In this document: positions 33,386-43,955 of the stretch, piece by piece | Layout: every line of letters starts with the position of its first letter | Numbering within the stretch: the first letter of the stretch is position 1 | Assembly (NCBI GenBank): GCA_006739055.1 | Contig: AP019702.1 | Span: 5,109,388-5,173,387 of the forward strand | Direction: 5' to 3' | Length of the DNA: 64,000 bases | From: Allostella vacuolata | Lineage (GTDB): Bacteria; Pseudomonadota; Alphaproteobacteria; ATCC43930; Allostellaceae | The notes under the pieces: generated by a model | What the model was told of the DNA's origin: nothing | The model's database searches: none | What the model saw: only the letters and a program-made list of their open reading frames with translations | Made by a program: the position numbers and the translations under genes

Positions 33386-34879
33386 TCAGGCCATGTATTC
33401 CGCCACGGCGTCGCGCCCGGCGGGCGTCAGGTGCAGCCCCTCCTTGGTGCGGCGCCACAGCACGTCGTCGGCCGCCTCGGCCCATTCGGCCCGGCGCAGC
33501 CGGTCGATCTCGCGGGCATAGAGGCCGGCGCCGAAATGGCGGCCGAGGTCGGCCGGGACCCGGGCGTCGCCCAGCACGTCCGCGCAGAGCGCGCCGTGCC
33601 GGCGCGCCAGTCGCCGCAGCCAGGCCGGGTCGAGGCCGGGATGGCGCCGGGCGAGGTCGGCGCAGAAGGCGCCGAAGCCCGCCCCGCCGATCGCCCCGCC
33701 CGGCAGCGGCGCGCCCGCGGTCCAGGCCGGCGCCAGGCCGGGCAGCACGGTGCCGAGCTTCTCCATCGCGTGCTCGGCCAGCTTGCGGTAGGTGGTGATC
33801 TTGCCGCCGAAGACATGCAGTGCCGGCGCCTCGCCGCCGTCCGCCTCCAGCTTCAGGACATAGTCGCGCGTCACCGCCGAGGGGTTGGCCGAGCCGTCGT
33901 CATAGAGCGGCCGGACGCCGGCATAGCTCCACACCACGTCCGCCGGCACCACCGGGCGCACCAGGTAGCGCGAGACGGCGGCGCACAGATAGGCGACCTC
34001 CTCCGCGCTGGCCGCGATCCCGCCCGGGTCTTCGGTGACGGTGACGTCGGTGGTGCCGATCAGCGAGAAGTGCTGCTCGTAGGGAATGACGAAGACGACC
34101 CGGCGGTCGTCGTTCTGCAGGATCAGGGCATGGTCGCCGTCATGGACCCGCGGCACGACGATGTGGCTGCCCTTGATGTGGCGCAGCGGCGGCGTGCGGT
34201 TGCCGCCCATCACGCCCGATGCCACGCGGTCGGCCCAGGGCCCGGCGGCATTGACCAGCGCTCGGGCGGCGACCGTCGTCTCGCTCCCATCGGACCGGCG
34301 GCACAGGCGCAGCTCCCAGCGGCCGTCGACGCGCCGGGCGGAGACGCATTCGGTGCGGGTGCGGATGTCGGCGCCGCGGTCGGCGGCATCGCGCGCGTTC
34401 AGCACCACCAGGCGGGCGTCGTCGACCCAGCAGTCGGAGTAGACGAAGCCCTTCACGAGATCGGGCCGCAGCCCGGCCCCGTAGCCGGTGCGCCGCAGGT
34501 CGACGCCCTTCGACCCCGGCAGGGTCCGCCGGCCGCCCAGATGGTCATAGAGGAAGAGCCCGGCGCGGATCATCCAGGCCGGGCGCAGCGTGGGCGCGTG
34601 CGGCAGGGTGAAGGCGAGCGGCCAGATGATGTGCGGCGCCATCGCCAGCAGCACCTCGCGCTCCGCCAGCGCCTCGCGCACCAGGCGGAACTCGTAGAGC
34701 TCCAGGTAGCGCAGCCCGCCATGGATCAGCTTGCTGGACGCCGACGACGTCGCCCGGGCGAGGTCGTCGGCTTCCACCATCAGCACCTTCAGGCCACGGC
34801 CGGCGGCATCGCGGGCGATGCCCGCGCCGTTGATGCCGCCGCCGATCACGGCCAGATCGAAAAGCCCCGTCCCGGACAT
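33386..34879 (-). CDS. glpD: Glycerol-3-phosphate dehydrogenase, FAD-dependent
   Basis: This 497-residue respiratory enzyme oxidises glycerol-3-phosphate to dihydroxyacetone phosphate and passes electrons to quinone at the inner membrane. The FAD motif is [21 protein letters not shown] (residues about 8-28, given here in part), followed by [16 protein letters not shown], the GlpD hallmark. The C-terminal DAO_C domain begins near residue 380. No glpK, glpF or glpR is adjacent, so it appears to be a stand-alone copy. It lies 56 bases ahead of the D-aminoacylase gene. The call is firm. Confidence 0.93.
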   Translation of the reverse strand: MSGTGLFDLAVIGGGINGAGIARDAAGRGLKVLMVEADDLARATSSASSKLIHGGLRYLELYEFRLVREALAEREVLLAMAPHIIWPLAFTLPHAPTLRPAWMIRAGLFLYDHLGGRRTLPGSKGVDLRRTGYGAGLRPDLVKGFVYSDCWVDDARLVVLNARDAADRGADIRTRTECVSARRVDGRWELRLCRRSDGSETTVAARALVNAAGPWADRVASGVMGGNRTPPLRHIKGSHIVVPRVHDGDHALILQNDDRRVVFVIPYEQHFSLIGTTDVTVTEDPGGIAASAEEVAYLCAAVSRYLVRPVVPADVVWSYAGVRPLYDDGSANPSAVTRDYVLKLEADGGEAPALHVFGGKITTYRKLAEHAMEKLGTVLPGLAPAWTAGAPLPGGAIGGAGFGAFCADLARRHPGLDPAWLRRLARRHGALCADVLGDARVPADLGRHFGAGLYAREIDRLRRAEWAEAADDVLWRRTKEGLHLTPAGRDAVAEYMA

Positions 34880-34959
34880 CCGGTTTCGCCATTCCCCGTT
34901 CGAAGGACGGGTCGCACACTCCGCCGAAACGGGGCAAATCTCAAGCGGCGGGCCGGCCG

Positions 34960-35991
34960 TCAGGCAGCGGGCTTGTCGAAGGCGGCGATCCGGGACAGGA
35001 AACGGCGCTCCGCCGGACCCGGCCGCAGCCCGACCGAACCGAAGAGGCGGGCCAGGTCGAGCGCCAGCCAGCTTTCGAAGTAGGGCTCGTGGAACATCGC
35101 CGGGAAGCGCTCCAGCAGCCCGTCATAGGGCGGGTGGTCGCCCCGCTGCAGCGAATCGACCAAGACCAGCCGGCCGCCGGGACGCAGGACCCGGGCGATC
35201 TCGGCCGCCACCGCCGAGCGGACCCGCGGCGGCAGCTCGTGGAAGAGGTAGATGCAGGTGACGGCGTCGAGGCTGGCGTCGGCGAGCGGCAGGCGCTCGG
35301 CCGGGGCCTGGACCAGCGCCACGTTGCGGCGCGACCGCAGCCGGCCCGCCGCCTCCGCCAGGTAGGCCTGGCTGAGGTCGATGCCCAGCACCGGCAGGCG
35401 CGGCCAGTTGTCCTTGACCGCAGCCAGGAAACGGCCGGTGCCGCAGGCGAGGTCAGCCATGCGGGCGCCCGGCCCGGCGGCCCGCAGCGTCTCGGCCAGC
35501 GGCACCAGCGCGCCGCGGCGCATCGCGTCGGCCGCGCCGCCGAACAGCACCTCGACCTGGAAGTCGTAGAGGCGGGCGGATTCGCGGCTGAGCCAGCCGT
35601 CGGTCTGGAAATGGAAGTTCTGGCGATAGTAGCGCGGCAGCCCGTCGGCCGCGGCCGCGGCCGCCACCTCCTGGTGTCCGCCCGCGCGGCGCCGGCGGGC
35701 GACCCGCGGCACGTCCAGCAGGAAGGCCCGGCTGGCGGCGAGCACCCGGCCCGGCCGCCCCCGGAGCGCGTCGGGCGGCAAGTAGCGGCCGGCTTCGATC
35801 GCGGCCCAGTCGGCGGCGACCAGGGCGTCCAGGTCCGCGTCGAGGTCGCGGCGGCTGGGCCCCGGGCTGCCGCCGGCCGGCGGGCGCCGGCCGCGGTCGA
35901 TGGCCGCGGCGGCAAGCCAATGGCCGCGAAACCAGGACCGGCGCAGGCGCTGCGCCGCCCGGAACGCAAGGCGGTCGATGGCGTTCGGCAT
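34960..35991 (-). CDS. Class I SAM-dependent methyltransferase
   Basis: This 343-residue protein has an N-terminal helical extension of about 140 residues followed by a Methyltransf_11-type domain: motif [15 protein letters not shown], acidic loop GIDLSQAY, motif post-[22 protein letters not shown] and [15 protein letters not shown]. The substrate is unknown. The long N-terminal part with [23 protein letters not shown] is shared by a family of uncharacterised proteobacterial methyltransferases. It is divergent from pgk across 114 bases. ATG 35991 gives [16 protein letters not shown]. Confidence 0.85.
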   Translation of the reverse strand: MPNAIDRLAFRAAQRLRRSWFRGHWLAAAAIDRGRRPPAGGSPGPSRRDLDADLDALVAADWAAIEAGRYLPPDALRGRPGRVLAASRAFLLDVPRVARRRRAGGHQEVAAAAAADGLPRYYRQNFHFQTDGWLSRESARLYDFQVEVLFGGAADAMRRGALVPLAETLRAAGPGARMADLACGTGRFLAAVKDNWPRLPVLGIDLSQAYLAEAAGRLRSRRNVALVQAPAERLPLADASLDAVTCIYLFHELPPRVRSAVAAEIARVLRPGGRLVLVDSLQRGDHPPYDGLLERFPAMFHEPYFESWLALDLARLFGSVGLRPGPAERRFLSRIAAFDKPAA

Positions 35992-36105
35992 GGCAAGCGA
36001 TCTGGGCATTTGCCCCCGCGGGTCAAGGCCGCGGCTGGACTTGGCCGCCGTGCCGCGGATAAGACGATACGCCCTTCCCCTCCAACCGGCGGAGCCCGCC
36101 CGAGC

Positions 36106-37305
36106 ATGACCGCGCCCTTCCGCACCCTCGACGACCTGGACGTCGCCGGCCGCACCGTCCTGGTCCGCGCCGACCTCAACGTGCCCATGGCCGACGGCCG
36201 GGTCACCGATGCGACCCGCATCGAGCGGCTCGCGCCGACGCTGGTCGAACTGGCCGACAAGGGCGCCCGGGTGGTGGTGCTGTCGCATTTCGGCCGGCCG
36301 AAGGGCAAGGACCCGGCCCTGTCGCTGGCGCCCCTGGTCGCACCCCTGTCGGCGGCACTCGGCGGCCGGAGCGTCGGCTTCGCCGTCGACTGCATCGGCT
36401 TGCCGGCCGCGGCCGTGATCGACCAGCTGGCGCCGGGTGGCATCGCGCTGCTGGAGAACCTGCGCTTCCACAAGGGCGAGGAGCAGAACGACCCGGACTT
36501 CGCGCGCGCGCTGGCCGAACTGGGCGACCTCTACGTCAACGACGCCTTCTCGGCCGCGCACCGCGCCCATGCCTCGACCGAGGGGCTGGCGCACCTGCTG
36601 CCGGCCGCCGCCGGCCGGCTGATGCAGGCCGAGTGCGAGGCGCTGGCGCGTGCCCTGGACACGCCCGAGAAGCCGGTCGTCGCCATCGTCGGCGGCGCCA
36701 AGGTCTCGACCAAGCTCGACCTGCTGCGCAACCTGGTGGCCAAGGTCGACCGGCTGGTGATCGGCGGGGCCATGGCCAACACCCTGCTGTTCGCCCGGGG
36801 CGTGGACGTGGGCGCGTCGCTGTGCGAGCGCGACATGGCCGACACCTGCCGCGAGATCGAGGCCGCGGCCAAGGCCGCCGGCTGCACCCTGATCCTGCCG
36901 CTGGACGCGGTAGTGGCGGCGAAGCTGGCGCCCGGCGTCGAGACGGCGACGGTGGCGATCGGCGCCGTGCCGTCGGACCGCATGATCCTCGATGTCGGCC
37001 CGGCAACGGTGGCGGCGGTCAACGCCGAACTCGCCCAGGCCCGCACGCTGGTCTGGAACGGGCCGCTCGGCGCCTTCGAGACCCCGCCCTTCGACGCCGC
37101 CACCGTCGCGGTCGCCCGCGAGGCGGCCCGGCTGACGGCGGAAGGCGGGCTGGTCAGCGTCGCCGGCGGGGGCGACACGGTGGCAGCCCTGGCCGCCGCC
37201 GGGGTCGAGGACCGGCTCACCTATGTCTCCACCGCGGGCGGCGCCTTCCTGGAATGGCTGGAGGGCCGCGCGCTGCCGGGGGTCGAGGCGCTGCGCCGCC
37301 GCTGA
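36106..37305 (+). CDS. pgk: Phosphoglycerate kinase
   Basis: This 399-residue glycolytic/gluconeogenic kinase interconverts 1,3-bisphosphoglycerate plus ADP and 3-phosphoglycerate plus [19 protein letters not shown] and [13 protein letters not shown] form the triose side, [14 protein letters not shown] and GGGDTVAAL the nucleotide side. Length and order are standard. ATG 36106 is chosen because homology begins at [19 protein letters not shown]. Neither gap nor fba is alongside, unlike many proteobacteria, and it converges on the radical SAM gene with a 2-base gap. Confidence 0.96.
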   Translation: MTAPFRTLDDLDVAGRTVLVRADLNVPMADGRVTDATRIERLAPTLVELADKGARVVVLSHFGRPKGKDPALSLAPLVAPLSAALGGRSVGFAVDCIGLPAAAVIDQLAPGGIALLENLRFHKGEEQNDPDFARALAELGDLYVNDAFSAAHRAHASTEGLAHLLPAAAGRLMQAECEALARALDTPEKPVVAIVGGAKVSTKLDLLRNLVAKVDRLVIGGAMANTLLFARGVDVGASLCERDMADTCREIEAAAKAAGCTLILPLDAVVAAKLAPGVETATVAIGAVPSDRMILDVGPATVAAVNAELAQARTLVWNGPLGAFETPPFDAATVAVAREAARLTAEGGLVSVAGGGDTVAALAAAGVEDRLTYVSTAGGAFLEWLEGRALPGVEALRRR

Positions 37306-37307
37306 CC

Positions 37308-38384
37308 CTACAAGAGGCTCAACTGGTCGCCCGCCCGCGGCGGCGGGCGGAACCGGCTCGTGTCCAACCGCCAGTCGCGGCGCGTCAGGCCGAGCCGGCG
37401 CGCGGCCAGCTGGTAGCGCTTGGCCAGCAGGTCGGCATGGACGCCGGTGCCGCGCATGCGCTGTCCCCAGCGGCTGTCGTAGGTCTTGCCGCCGCGCATC
37501 TCGCGCACGATCGCCAGGACATGGGCGGCGCGGCCGGGCGCATGCTCGTGCAGCCATTCGGTGAAGAGCTGGTCCAGCTCCAGCGGCAGCCGCAGCAGGA
37601 CGTAGCCGGCGGTGGTGGCGCCGGCCGCGGCCGATGCCTCCAGGATGCGCTCCAGCTCCCAGTCGTTGAGGGCCGGGATCATCGGCGCCGCCATCACCCC
37701 CGCCGGCACCCCCGCCGCCGCCAGGGCACGGATCGTCTCCAGCCGGCGCTCGGGCGTGGCGGCGCGCGGCTCCATCCGCCGGGCGAGGTCGCGGTCCAGC
37801 GTCGTCACGCTGACGGCGACCGCCGCCAGCCCCCGGGCCGCCATCGGCGCCAGCAGGTCGAGGTCGCGCAGGACCAGCGCCGACTTGGTGACGATGGTGA
37901 CCGGGTGCTCGAAGGCCGACAGCACCTCCAGGATGCGCCGGGTCACCTGCATGCCGCGCTCGACCGGCTGGTAGGGGTCGGTGTTGGTGCCCATGGCGAT
38001 CGGCCGGCAGCGGTAGCGCGGGTGGCGCAGCTCCTTCTCCAGCAGTGCCGCCGCCTCGGGCTTGGCGAACAGCTTGCTCTCGAAGTCGAGGCCGGGCGAC
38101 AGGCCGAGCCAGGCATGGGTCGGCCGGGCGAAGCAGTAGACGCAGCCATGCTCGCAGCCGCGGTAGGGGTTGATCGACTGGTCGAAGGGGATGTCGGGCG
38201 AATCGTTGGTGGTGATGATGCGCCGGGTCGCGTCGATGCCGACGGTGGTCCGCAGCGGCGGCGGATCGGCGTCGGCGCTGCCCCATCCGTCATCGACCGC
38301 GACCCGCTGGCCGGCTTCGTACCGGCCGGTGGGGTTGGAGACGGCCCCCCGGCCCTTGCGTGCGCGATCCGCGACCTCGTCCAT
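37308..38384 (-). CDS. PA0069-family radical SAM protein, SplB-related
   Basis: This 358-residue radical SAM enzyme has the cluster motif CEHGCVYC (C-x3-C-x2-C) near residue 78, an early TTNDSPDIPFDQSINPYRG, and later GTNTDPYQPVE and GGKTYDSRWGQRMRGTG. It belongs to the PA0069/SplB-related group, distant relatives of spore photoproduct lyase, which repairs a thymine photolesion. The chemistry of this branch is not established. An SOS-type GAAC-N7-GAAC box lies 28 bases upstream of ATG 38384, which supports a DNA-damage role. It converges on pgk. Confidence 0.88.
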   Translation of the reverse strand: MDEVADRARKGRGAVSNPTGRYEAGQRVAVDDGWGSADADPPPLRTTVGIDATRRIITTNDSPDIPFDQSINPYRGCEHGCVYCFARPTHAWLGLSPGLDFESKLFAKPEAAALLEKELRHPRYRCRPIAMGTNTDPYQPVERGMQVTRRILEVLSAFEHPVTIVTKSALVLRDLDLLAPMAARGLAAVAVSVTTLDRDLARRMEPRAATPERRLETIRALAAAGVPAGVMAAPMIPALNDWELERILEASAAAGATTAGYVLLRLPLELDQLFTEWLHEHAPGRAAHVLAIVREMRGGKTYDSRWGQRMRGTGVHADLLAKRYQLAARRLGLTRRDWRLDTSRFRPPPRAGDQLSLL

Positions 38385-38411
38385 GGCGCGCCGAGCATCG
38401 CGTGATCGTGA

Positions 38412-38426
38412 GAACATTTCAAGAAC
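38412..38426 (-). promoter_or_regulatory. Alphaproteobacterial LexA (SOS) box
   Basis: Read on the minus strand the site is GTTC-TTGAAAT-GTTC, an exact match to the alphaproteobacterial LexA consensus GTTC-N7-GTTC. It lies 28 bases before the radical SAM start and 106 bases before the aminotransferase start, so the former is the likely target. The short distance fits repression at the promoter. Confidence 0.65.
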
Positions 38427-38531
38427 ATTCGCAAGATTGGCCAAATGAGTGGCACAACGCCCTGGAAACGGCAGCGCCGCTCGGCAATGATACGGGTCAG
38501 CCTTGTTTCCCTGTTCCCGTCGACGAAAGAC

Positions 38532-39641
38532 ATGCCGATGGACGGCCACGACAGCATCCGCTTCGACCTTCAGCCCCATCCCGCGCCGACGGCGGCGGAC
38601 GCGCGGGCGGCCCTGGTGGCCAACCCCGGCTTCGGGCGGGTGTTCACCGACCATATGGTGGTGATCGACTATACCGAGGGGCAGGGCTGGCATGACGCCC
38701 GCGTCACCGCGCGGGCCCCGCTGACGCTCGACCCGGCCTGCGCCGTCCTGCACTACGCGCAGGAAATCTTCGAGGGGCTCAAGGCCTACCGCACGCCGAC
38801 CGGCGGGGCGGCGATGTTCCGGCCGGACGCCAACGCCCGGCGCTTCTACAAGTCGGCCGAGCGGATGGCGATGGCCCCGCTGCCGGAGGCCCTGTTCCTG
38901 GAGTCGGTGCGGCGGCTGGTGCAGGTCGACCGCGACTGGATCCCGAGCGCGGAGGGCGGCAGCCTCTACCTGCGCCCCTTCATGATCGCCAACGAGACCT
39001 TCCTCGGCGTCAAGCCGTCGGCCCAGTACCTCTACATGGTCATCGCGTCGTCGGTCGGCTCCTACTTCAAGGGCGGGGCGGACGGGGTGACGGTGTGGGT
39101 GTCGCAGAACGACACGCGCGCGGCCAGCGGCGGCACCGGCGCGGCCAAGTGCGGCGGCAACTATGCCGCCAGCCTGCGCGCCCAGGCCGAGGCGGTGCGC
39201 AACGGCTGCGACCAGGTGGTGTTCCTGGACGCGGTCGAGCGCCGCCGGGTCGAGGAGCTGGGCGGCATGAACGTCTTCTTCGTCTTCCAGGACGGCTCGC
39301 TGCTGACCCCGCCGCTCGACGGCACCATCCTGCCCGGCATCACCCGGGATTCGATCATCACGCTCGCGCGCGACGCCGGGCTCGCGGTGCGCGAGGCCCA
39401 CTACACGCTGGACGAATGGCGGGCCGACGCCGCCAGCGGCAAGCTGCAGGAGGTCTTCGCCTGCGGCACGGCCGCCGTCATCACGCCGATCGGCCGCATC
39501 CGCAATCCTGAGGGCGAGTTCGTCGCCGGCGCCGCCGGCACGGCCGGCGGCCCGGTCACCCAGCGCCTGCGCAAGACGCTGGTCGACATCCAGCGCGGCA
39601 CCGCGCCCGACCCGCACGGCTGGGTGCATACGGTGTTCTGA
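38532..39641 (+). CDS. ilvE: Branched-chain amino-acid aminotransferase (class IV PLP)
   Basis: This 369-residue class IV aminotransferase transfers the amino group between branched-chain amino acids and 2-oxoglutarate. FEGLKAYRTPTG, LYLRPFMIANE and the PLP lysine in GAAKCGGNYAAS are diagnostic for the long BCAT-II form. ELGGMNVFFVF and the ITPIGRI segment complete the core. ATG 38532 or ATG 38538 may start it; a longer GTG start at 38445 would run across the upstream region and is less likely. It is divergent from the radical SAM gene. Confidence 0.93.
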   Translation: MPMDGHDSIRFDLQPHPAPTAADARAALVANPGFGRVFTDHMVVIDYTEGQGWHDARVTARAPLTLDPACAVLHYAQEIFEGLKAYRTPTGGAAMFRPDANARRFYKSAERMAMAPLPEALFLESVRRLVQVDRDWIPSAEGGSLYLRPFMIANETFLGVKPSAQYLYMVIASSVGSYFKGGADGVTVWVSQNDTRAASGGTGAAKCGGNYAASLRAQAEAVRNGCDQVVFLDAVERRRVEELGGMNVFFVFQDGSLLTPPLDGTILPGITRDSIITLARDAGLAVREAHYTLDEWRADAASGKLQEVFACGTAAVITPIGRIRNPEGEFVAGAAGTAGGPVTQRLRKTLVDIQRGTAPDPHGWVHTVF

Positions 39642-39687
39642 TCGGCCGGGACCGGCAGGCAATGGCCGGCCGGTCCCAGGCGACCAG

Positions 39688-39780
39688 TCGACAGTTCCCC
39701 TCCCGAAGCGGGATCTTCCCATCGCCATCGTGAAGAGTATCGAGACGCAAGCCCGGATCCGGCCGAGGCCCGCACGATGA
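39688..39780 (+). pseudogene. hicA toxin relic (C-terminal 30 codons)
   Basis: Read in frame up to the TGA at 39778-39780, this stretch gives STVPLPKRDLPIAIVKSIET then QARIRPRPAR. It matches the end of HicA toxins, whose signature is a VTVPxP-(K)RDLP-xGTLKSI tail. The front of the gene, including the catalytic His region, is gone: homology stops about 45 bases after the aminotransferase stop. The TGA overlaps the hicB ATG as ATGA, exactly as in intact hicAB operons. I infer a 5'-truncated relic; it is too short to appear as an open frame of its own. Confidence 0.7.
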
Positions 39781-40123
39781 CGAGCCATATCGCCATCCTC
39801 CACAAAGAGACCGCCAGCGATTTCGGTGCTTCGTTCCCGGACTTTCCCGGCTGTGTAGCAGCGGGCTCGGCCCTCGAGGAAGCGCGAGCGATGGCGGGCG
39901 AAGCCCTGGCCTTGCACATGGACGGCATGATCGAGGACGGGGCCGCCCCCCCGCCCCTTCGACGCTGGACGCGGTGATGGCCAACCCGGACTTCCGCGAT
40001 GGCATCGCCTTCCTGGTCGACGCCCCGGCGTCGGACCGCGTGGTGGCAGGGCCCTCTCGCGCACGCGCGTGCGTCGATGTATCCTCGACGGTTCAATCGC
40101 ACGGCGGGATACGGACGACATGA
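39777..40123 (+). pseudogene. hicB antitoxin, frameshifted at a C7 run
   Basis: The first 57 codons are a clear HicB N-terminal domain (IAILHKETASDFGASFPDFP then GCVAAGSALEEARAMAGEA). After IEDGAAPP the frame runs to a stop at 39975-39977. The family continuation STLDAVMANPDFRDGIAFLV lies in another frame from about 39960, and the switch point is a run of seven C at 39947-39953. The corrected frame goes on to TGA at 40121-40123, but the usual ribbon-helix-helix tail after DAP is not recognisable. With the broken hicA next to it, this is best read as a dying toxin-antitoxin module. A sequencing error in the C run could explain the frameshift but not the truncation of hicA. Confidence 0.7.
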
Positions 40124-40536
40124 AGATCGGGATGCTAGGGCTTCTTCCGCGGAGCAGGGGCCGCGGCCTGTTGCTCGCGGCGGCTGCAGCATCGGCCGCG
40201 GTCTTCGCCGCCCCGGCCCATGCCGGGACGTGTCTCGGCGTCGCCCGGGTTGCCGTCACCTATGTCGGCACCAACCCGAGAATGGCCAGCTTCCGGGTGT
40301 ACAATGACAGCACCGGCGTGCTGACCGTGAAGGTCACGATCGGCAAGGTGGAAGCGCCGCTGATCCCGATGAATCCGCTCCTGGAGCATGAAATCCGGGC
40401 GGGCCGCAGCGTCGCATACACGTTCGCCCAGACCTCGGACCTGCTCTCGCCGCTTCCGGCCTATGAGCCCGTGTACGACGTACCGGCAAGCCCGACGGCC
40501 CTGGAGGTCGGCATCGAGGACTGCACGGTCCGCTGA
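40120..40536 (+). CDS. Small exported protein of unknown function
   Basis: This 138-residue protein has a clear Sec signal: positive residues (LPRSRGRG), a hydrophobic alanine-rich core, and a cut after AAPAHA near residue 35. The mature part of about 103 residues has one Cys near each end (GTCLGV and EDCTVR), which could form a disulfide in the periplasm. It is rich in alternating hydrophobic residues, suggesting a beta-sandwich. I do not recognise a family. The start overlaps the corrected hicB frame. It converges on the CoA ligase gene. Confidence 0.7.
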   Translation: MKIGMLGLLPRSRGRGLLLAAAAASAAVFAAPAHAGTCLGVARVAVTYVGTNPRMASFRVYNDSTGVLTVKVTIGKVEAPLIPMNPLLEHEIRAGRSVAYTFAQTSDLLSPLPAYEPVYDVPASPTALEVGIEDCTVR

Positions 40537-40549
40537 AGCCCGTCCGCGG

Positions 40550-41775
40550 TCACCCGCGCGTGTCGACGATGACCTTGCCATCGTCGGCGATGCGGGGCTG
40601 CAGCGCCACCTCGCCGCGAAGCTTGGTCACCGACTGCAGCGTCTCGCCGATCCGGGCGGCGAGGCCGGGGTCGGCCGAGGCCGTCTCGCATTCCAGCGTC
40701 ATCCGGTCCCGCCCGTCCTCGCCCGACACGACGAGGCGCGCCCTGGCGATCTCCGGATGGCGGCGGACCACCTCGGCCACCTGGGCCGGGTGGACGAACA
40801 TGCCGCGGACCTTGGTGGTCTGGTCGGCGCGGCCCATCCAGCCCTTGATGCGGGCGTTGGTGCGCCCGCACGGGCTGGCGCCGGCCAGGATCGCCGAGAC
40901 GTCGCCGGTGGCGAAACGGATCAGCGGATAGTCGCGGTTGAAGCTGGTGACGACGACCTCGCCCGGCTCGCCGTCCGGCACCGGGTCGCCGGTGCCGGGA
41001 CGCACGATCTCCACGATCACGCCCTCGTCGACGATCATGCCCTCGCGGGCCGGGCTCTCGTAGGCGATCAGGCCGAGGTCGGCGGTGCCATAGCATTGCA
41101 GGACGGCCACGCCGCGGTCGGCCAGGTCCTGGCGCAGCGCCGGCGGCAGGGCCTCGCCCGAGACCAGGGCCTTGCCCATGGAGGAGACGTCGGCGTCGAG
41201 CTCGGCCGCCTTCTCCAGGATGATCTTCAGGAAGGAGGGCGTGCCGGAATAGCCGTGCGGGCGGAGGTCGGCGATCGCCCGCACCTGCTGCTCGGTCTGG
41301 CCGACGCCGCCCGGGATGACGGCGCAGCCGAGCGCGTGGGCGGCCGATTCCAGCATCGCGCCGGCCGGGGTCAGGTGATAGCTGAAGCAGTTGTGCAGGA
41401 TCTCGCCCCGCCGGAAGCCGGCGGCGTGGAGCGCGCGGGCGAAGCGCCACCAGTCCCGCCCGTGCCCCTCCGGGTCATAGATCGGCCCGGGCGAGGCGAA
41501 GAGGCGGGCCAGGGCCGACGGCGGGGTGGCGTTGAGGCCGCCGAAGGGCGGCACCCGGCGCTGCTGCGCGATCAGGTCGCTCTTGCGGGTGACCGGCAGG
41601 GCGGCCAGCGCCGCCCGCGTCGTCACCGCCGCCGGGTCGATGCCGGCCAGGCTGGCCGCATAGTAGGGCGCATGGGCGCGGGCATGCGCCACCTGGGCCG
41701 GCAGGGCCGCCATCAGGGCCGCCTCGCGGGCCTCGGGCGGCCGCGTCTCGAGTTCGTCGAAGTGGGGTCCGGTCA

Positions 41776-41776
<1 letters not shown>
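40550..41776 (-). CDS. Phenylacetate-CoA ligase (PaaK)-family AMP-forming enzyme
   Basis: This 408-residue adenylate-forming enzyme of the PaaK group should activate an aryl or aliphatic acid as its CoA thioester using ATP. SYHLTPAGAMLESAAHALGC, GYSGTPSFLKIILEKA and QCYGTADLGLIAYES are PaaK-like motifs. The C-terminal lid has GRADQTTKVRGMFVHPAQV. ATG 41776 shares its A with the livF stop, so it is the last gene of the Liv operon. Linking a CoA ligase to an ABC importer suggests that the imported solute, or a product of it, is activated at once. Confidence 0.87.
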
Positions 41777-42627
<851 letters not shown>

Positions 42628-42652
42628 GCCCGCCTGCCCGCCCGGACCCCGC

Positions 42653-43921
42653 CTACCAGCCCAGCCATTCCGGCTTGCGCGGCAGGTTGACGGTGGTGAC
42701 CTTCTCCATCTTCACGGCACCCGACTTGATGAGGTCGTTGAGGGGCGCGTCGGTGGCGGCCGTCACCCGGGCGCGATAGAGCTGCACCTCGGTCGTCGGG
42801 CGATGGTCGGTCTTGGTCCAGGTGGAGGGAACGCACACCCCTTCCATGCCCTTCGGCACCCAGTCCTTGCGGGCATACATGCCGTCGCGGATCTTGAGCG
42901 CGGTGATGCCGCCATTGGCGTTTGCCCACTCCATCGCTTCCTTGATGTAGAAGGCGGTGCAGATGCCGGCGATGTAGTGCAGCGGGCGGTAGTTGTCGCC
43001 GCCGCCGATCTCGCGCACGACCTTCATGCCGGGCGCGTCGTCGGTCCACAGCGTGCGGGTGCGAACCGGGATGACGACGCCGTCGGCGGCGTTGCCGGCC
43101 GCCTTGGCCGCGTTCTCGTCCATGCCCCAGACGTTGCCCATGAACTGCACGTCCACGCCGGCGTTCTTGCACGCCTTCAGGACCGAGACGTTGGAGCCGG
43201 CGGTGTTGCCGAGATAGGCGTAGTTGGCGCCGGACTGCTTCAGGGTCAGGCACTGGGCGGTGTAGTCGCCGGGGGTGAGCGCGAACTGGATCGCCGGCAG
43301 CACGTCGAAGCCGAGCTCCTTGGCCAGGTCCTCGGCCGCAGCCTTGGGTGCGTTCGGGTAGGGGTGGTTGGCGCCCATGTGCACATACTTCGGCTTGCCC
43401 TGGCCGCCCTTCTTCTTCCAGTCCTCGGCCGCCCAGGTGACCAGCGCGCGCGCCGCATCCGAATAGGACGGGCCGTAGAAGAAGTTGAAGGGCGCCGCCG
43501 CCGTCGACCGCTCGGCCTGGCCGGTCGGGTCGGTCAGCGAGCCGGCATAGGAGCCGGAGATGTAGGGGATCTGGTCCTTGGAGACGAAGGTGATCAGCGC
43601 CTCGGTGTCGGCCGTGCCCCAGCCGAAGATGGCGACGACCTTGTCGCGGCCGGTCCATTTCTTGTAGGTCGCGATCGAGCGCGGCACCTGGTAGCCGTAG
43701 TCGACCGTGTCGAGGTTGACCTGGCGCTTGGCGACACCGCCATGCTTGTTGATCCAGGCCATGGCGTCGGCGACGCCTTCGCCGAACGGCTTGCCGACGT
43801 CGGAGGTGGGGCCGCTGTAGTCGGCCAGGTGTCCGACATTGATCTTCTGCTGGGCGGCGGCGGGGGCGGCAATCAGGGCCGCCGCGGCGGCGGTCAGCAC
43901 CATCGGCTTCATGCGCATCAT
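42653..43921 (-). CDS. ABC transporter substrate-binding protein, Liv/aromatic type (Peripla_BP_6)
   Basis: This 422-residue periplasmic protein has a Sec signal ending AAPAAAQ near residue 24 and a type I binding fold (INVGHLADYSGPTSDVGKPF, IFGWGTADTEAL, ISGSYAGSLTDPTG). Large members of this family bind branched-chain amino acids, amides, urea or aromatic acids. The association with two CoA ligases favours an organic acid. It lies between livM and livF in the operon. Confidence 0.9.
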   Translation of the reverse strand: MMRMKPMVLTAAAAALIAAPAAAQQKINVGHLADYSGPTSDVGKPFGEGVADAMAWINKHGGVAKRQVNLDTVDYGYQVPRSIATYKKWTGRDKVVAIFGWGTADTEALITFVSKDQIPYISGSYAGSLTDPTGQAERSTAAAPFNFFYGPSYSDAARALVTWAAEDWKKKGGQGKPKYVHMGANHPYPNAPKAAAEDLAKELGFDVLPAIQFALTPGDYTAQCLTLKQSGANYAYLGNTAGSNVSVLKACKNAGVDVQFMGNVWGMDENAAKAAGNAADGVVIPVRTRTLWTDDAPGMKVVREIGGGDNYRPLHYIAGICTAFYIKEAMEWANANGGITALKIRDGMYARKDWVPKGMEGVCVPSTWTKTDHRPTTEVQLYRARVTAATDAPLNDLIKSGAVKMEKVTTVNLPRKPEWLGW

Positions 43922-43955
43922 CGTTCCTCCCGAAGAATTCTCGTTTGAGGCGAGC

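Noticed and set aside
34960-38286. Continuous minus-strand frame of 1108 codons joining methyltransferase and radical SAM regions
   Set aside because: Only its C-terminal 343 codons are the methyltransferase; the rest is antisense to pgk and out of frame with the radical SAM gene.
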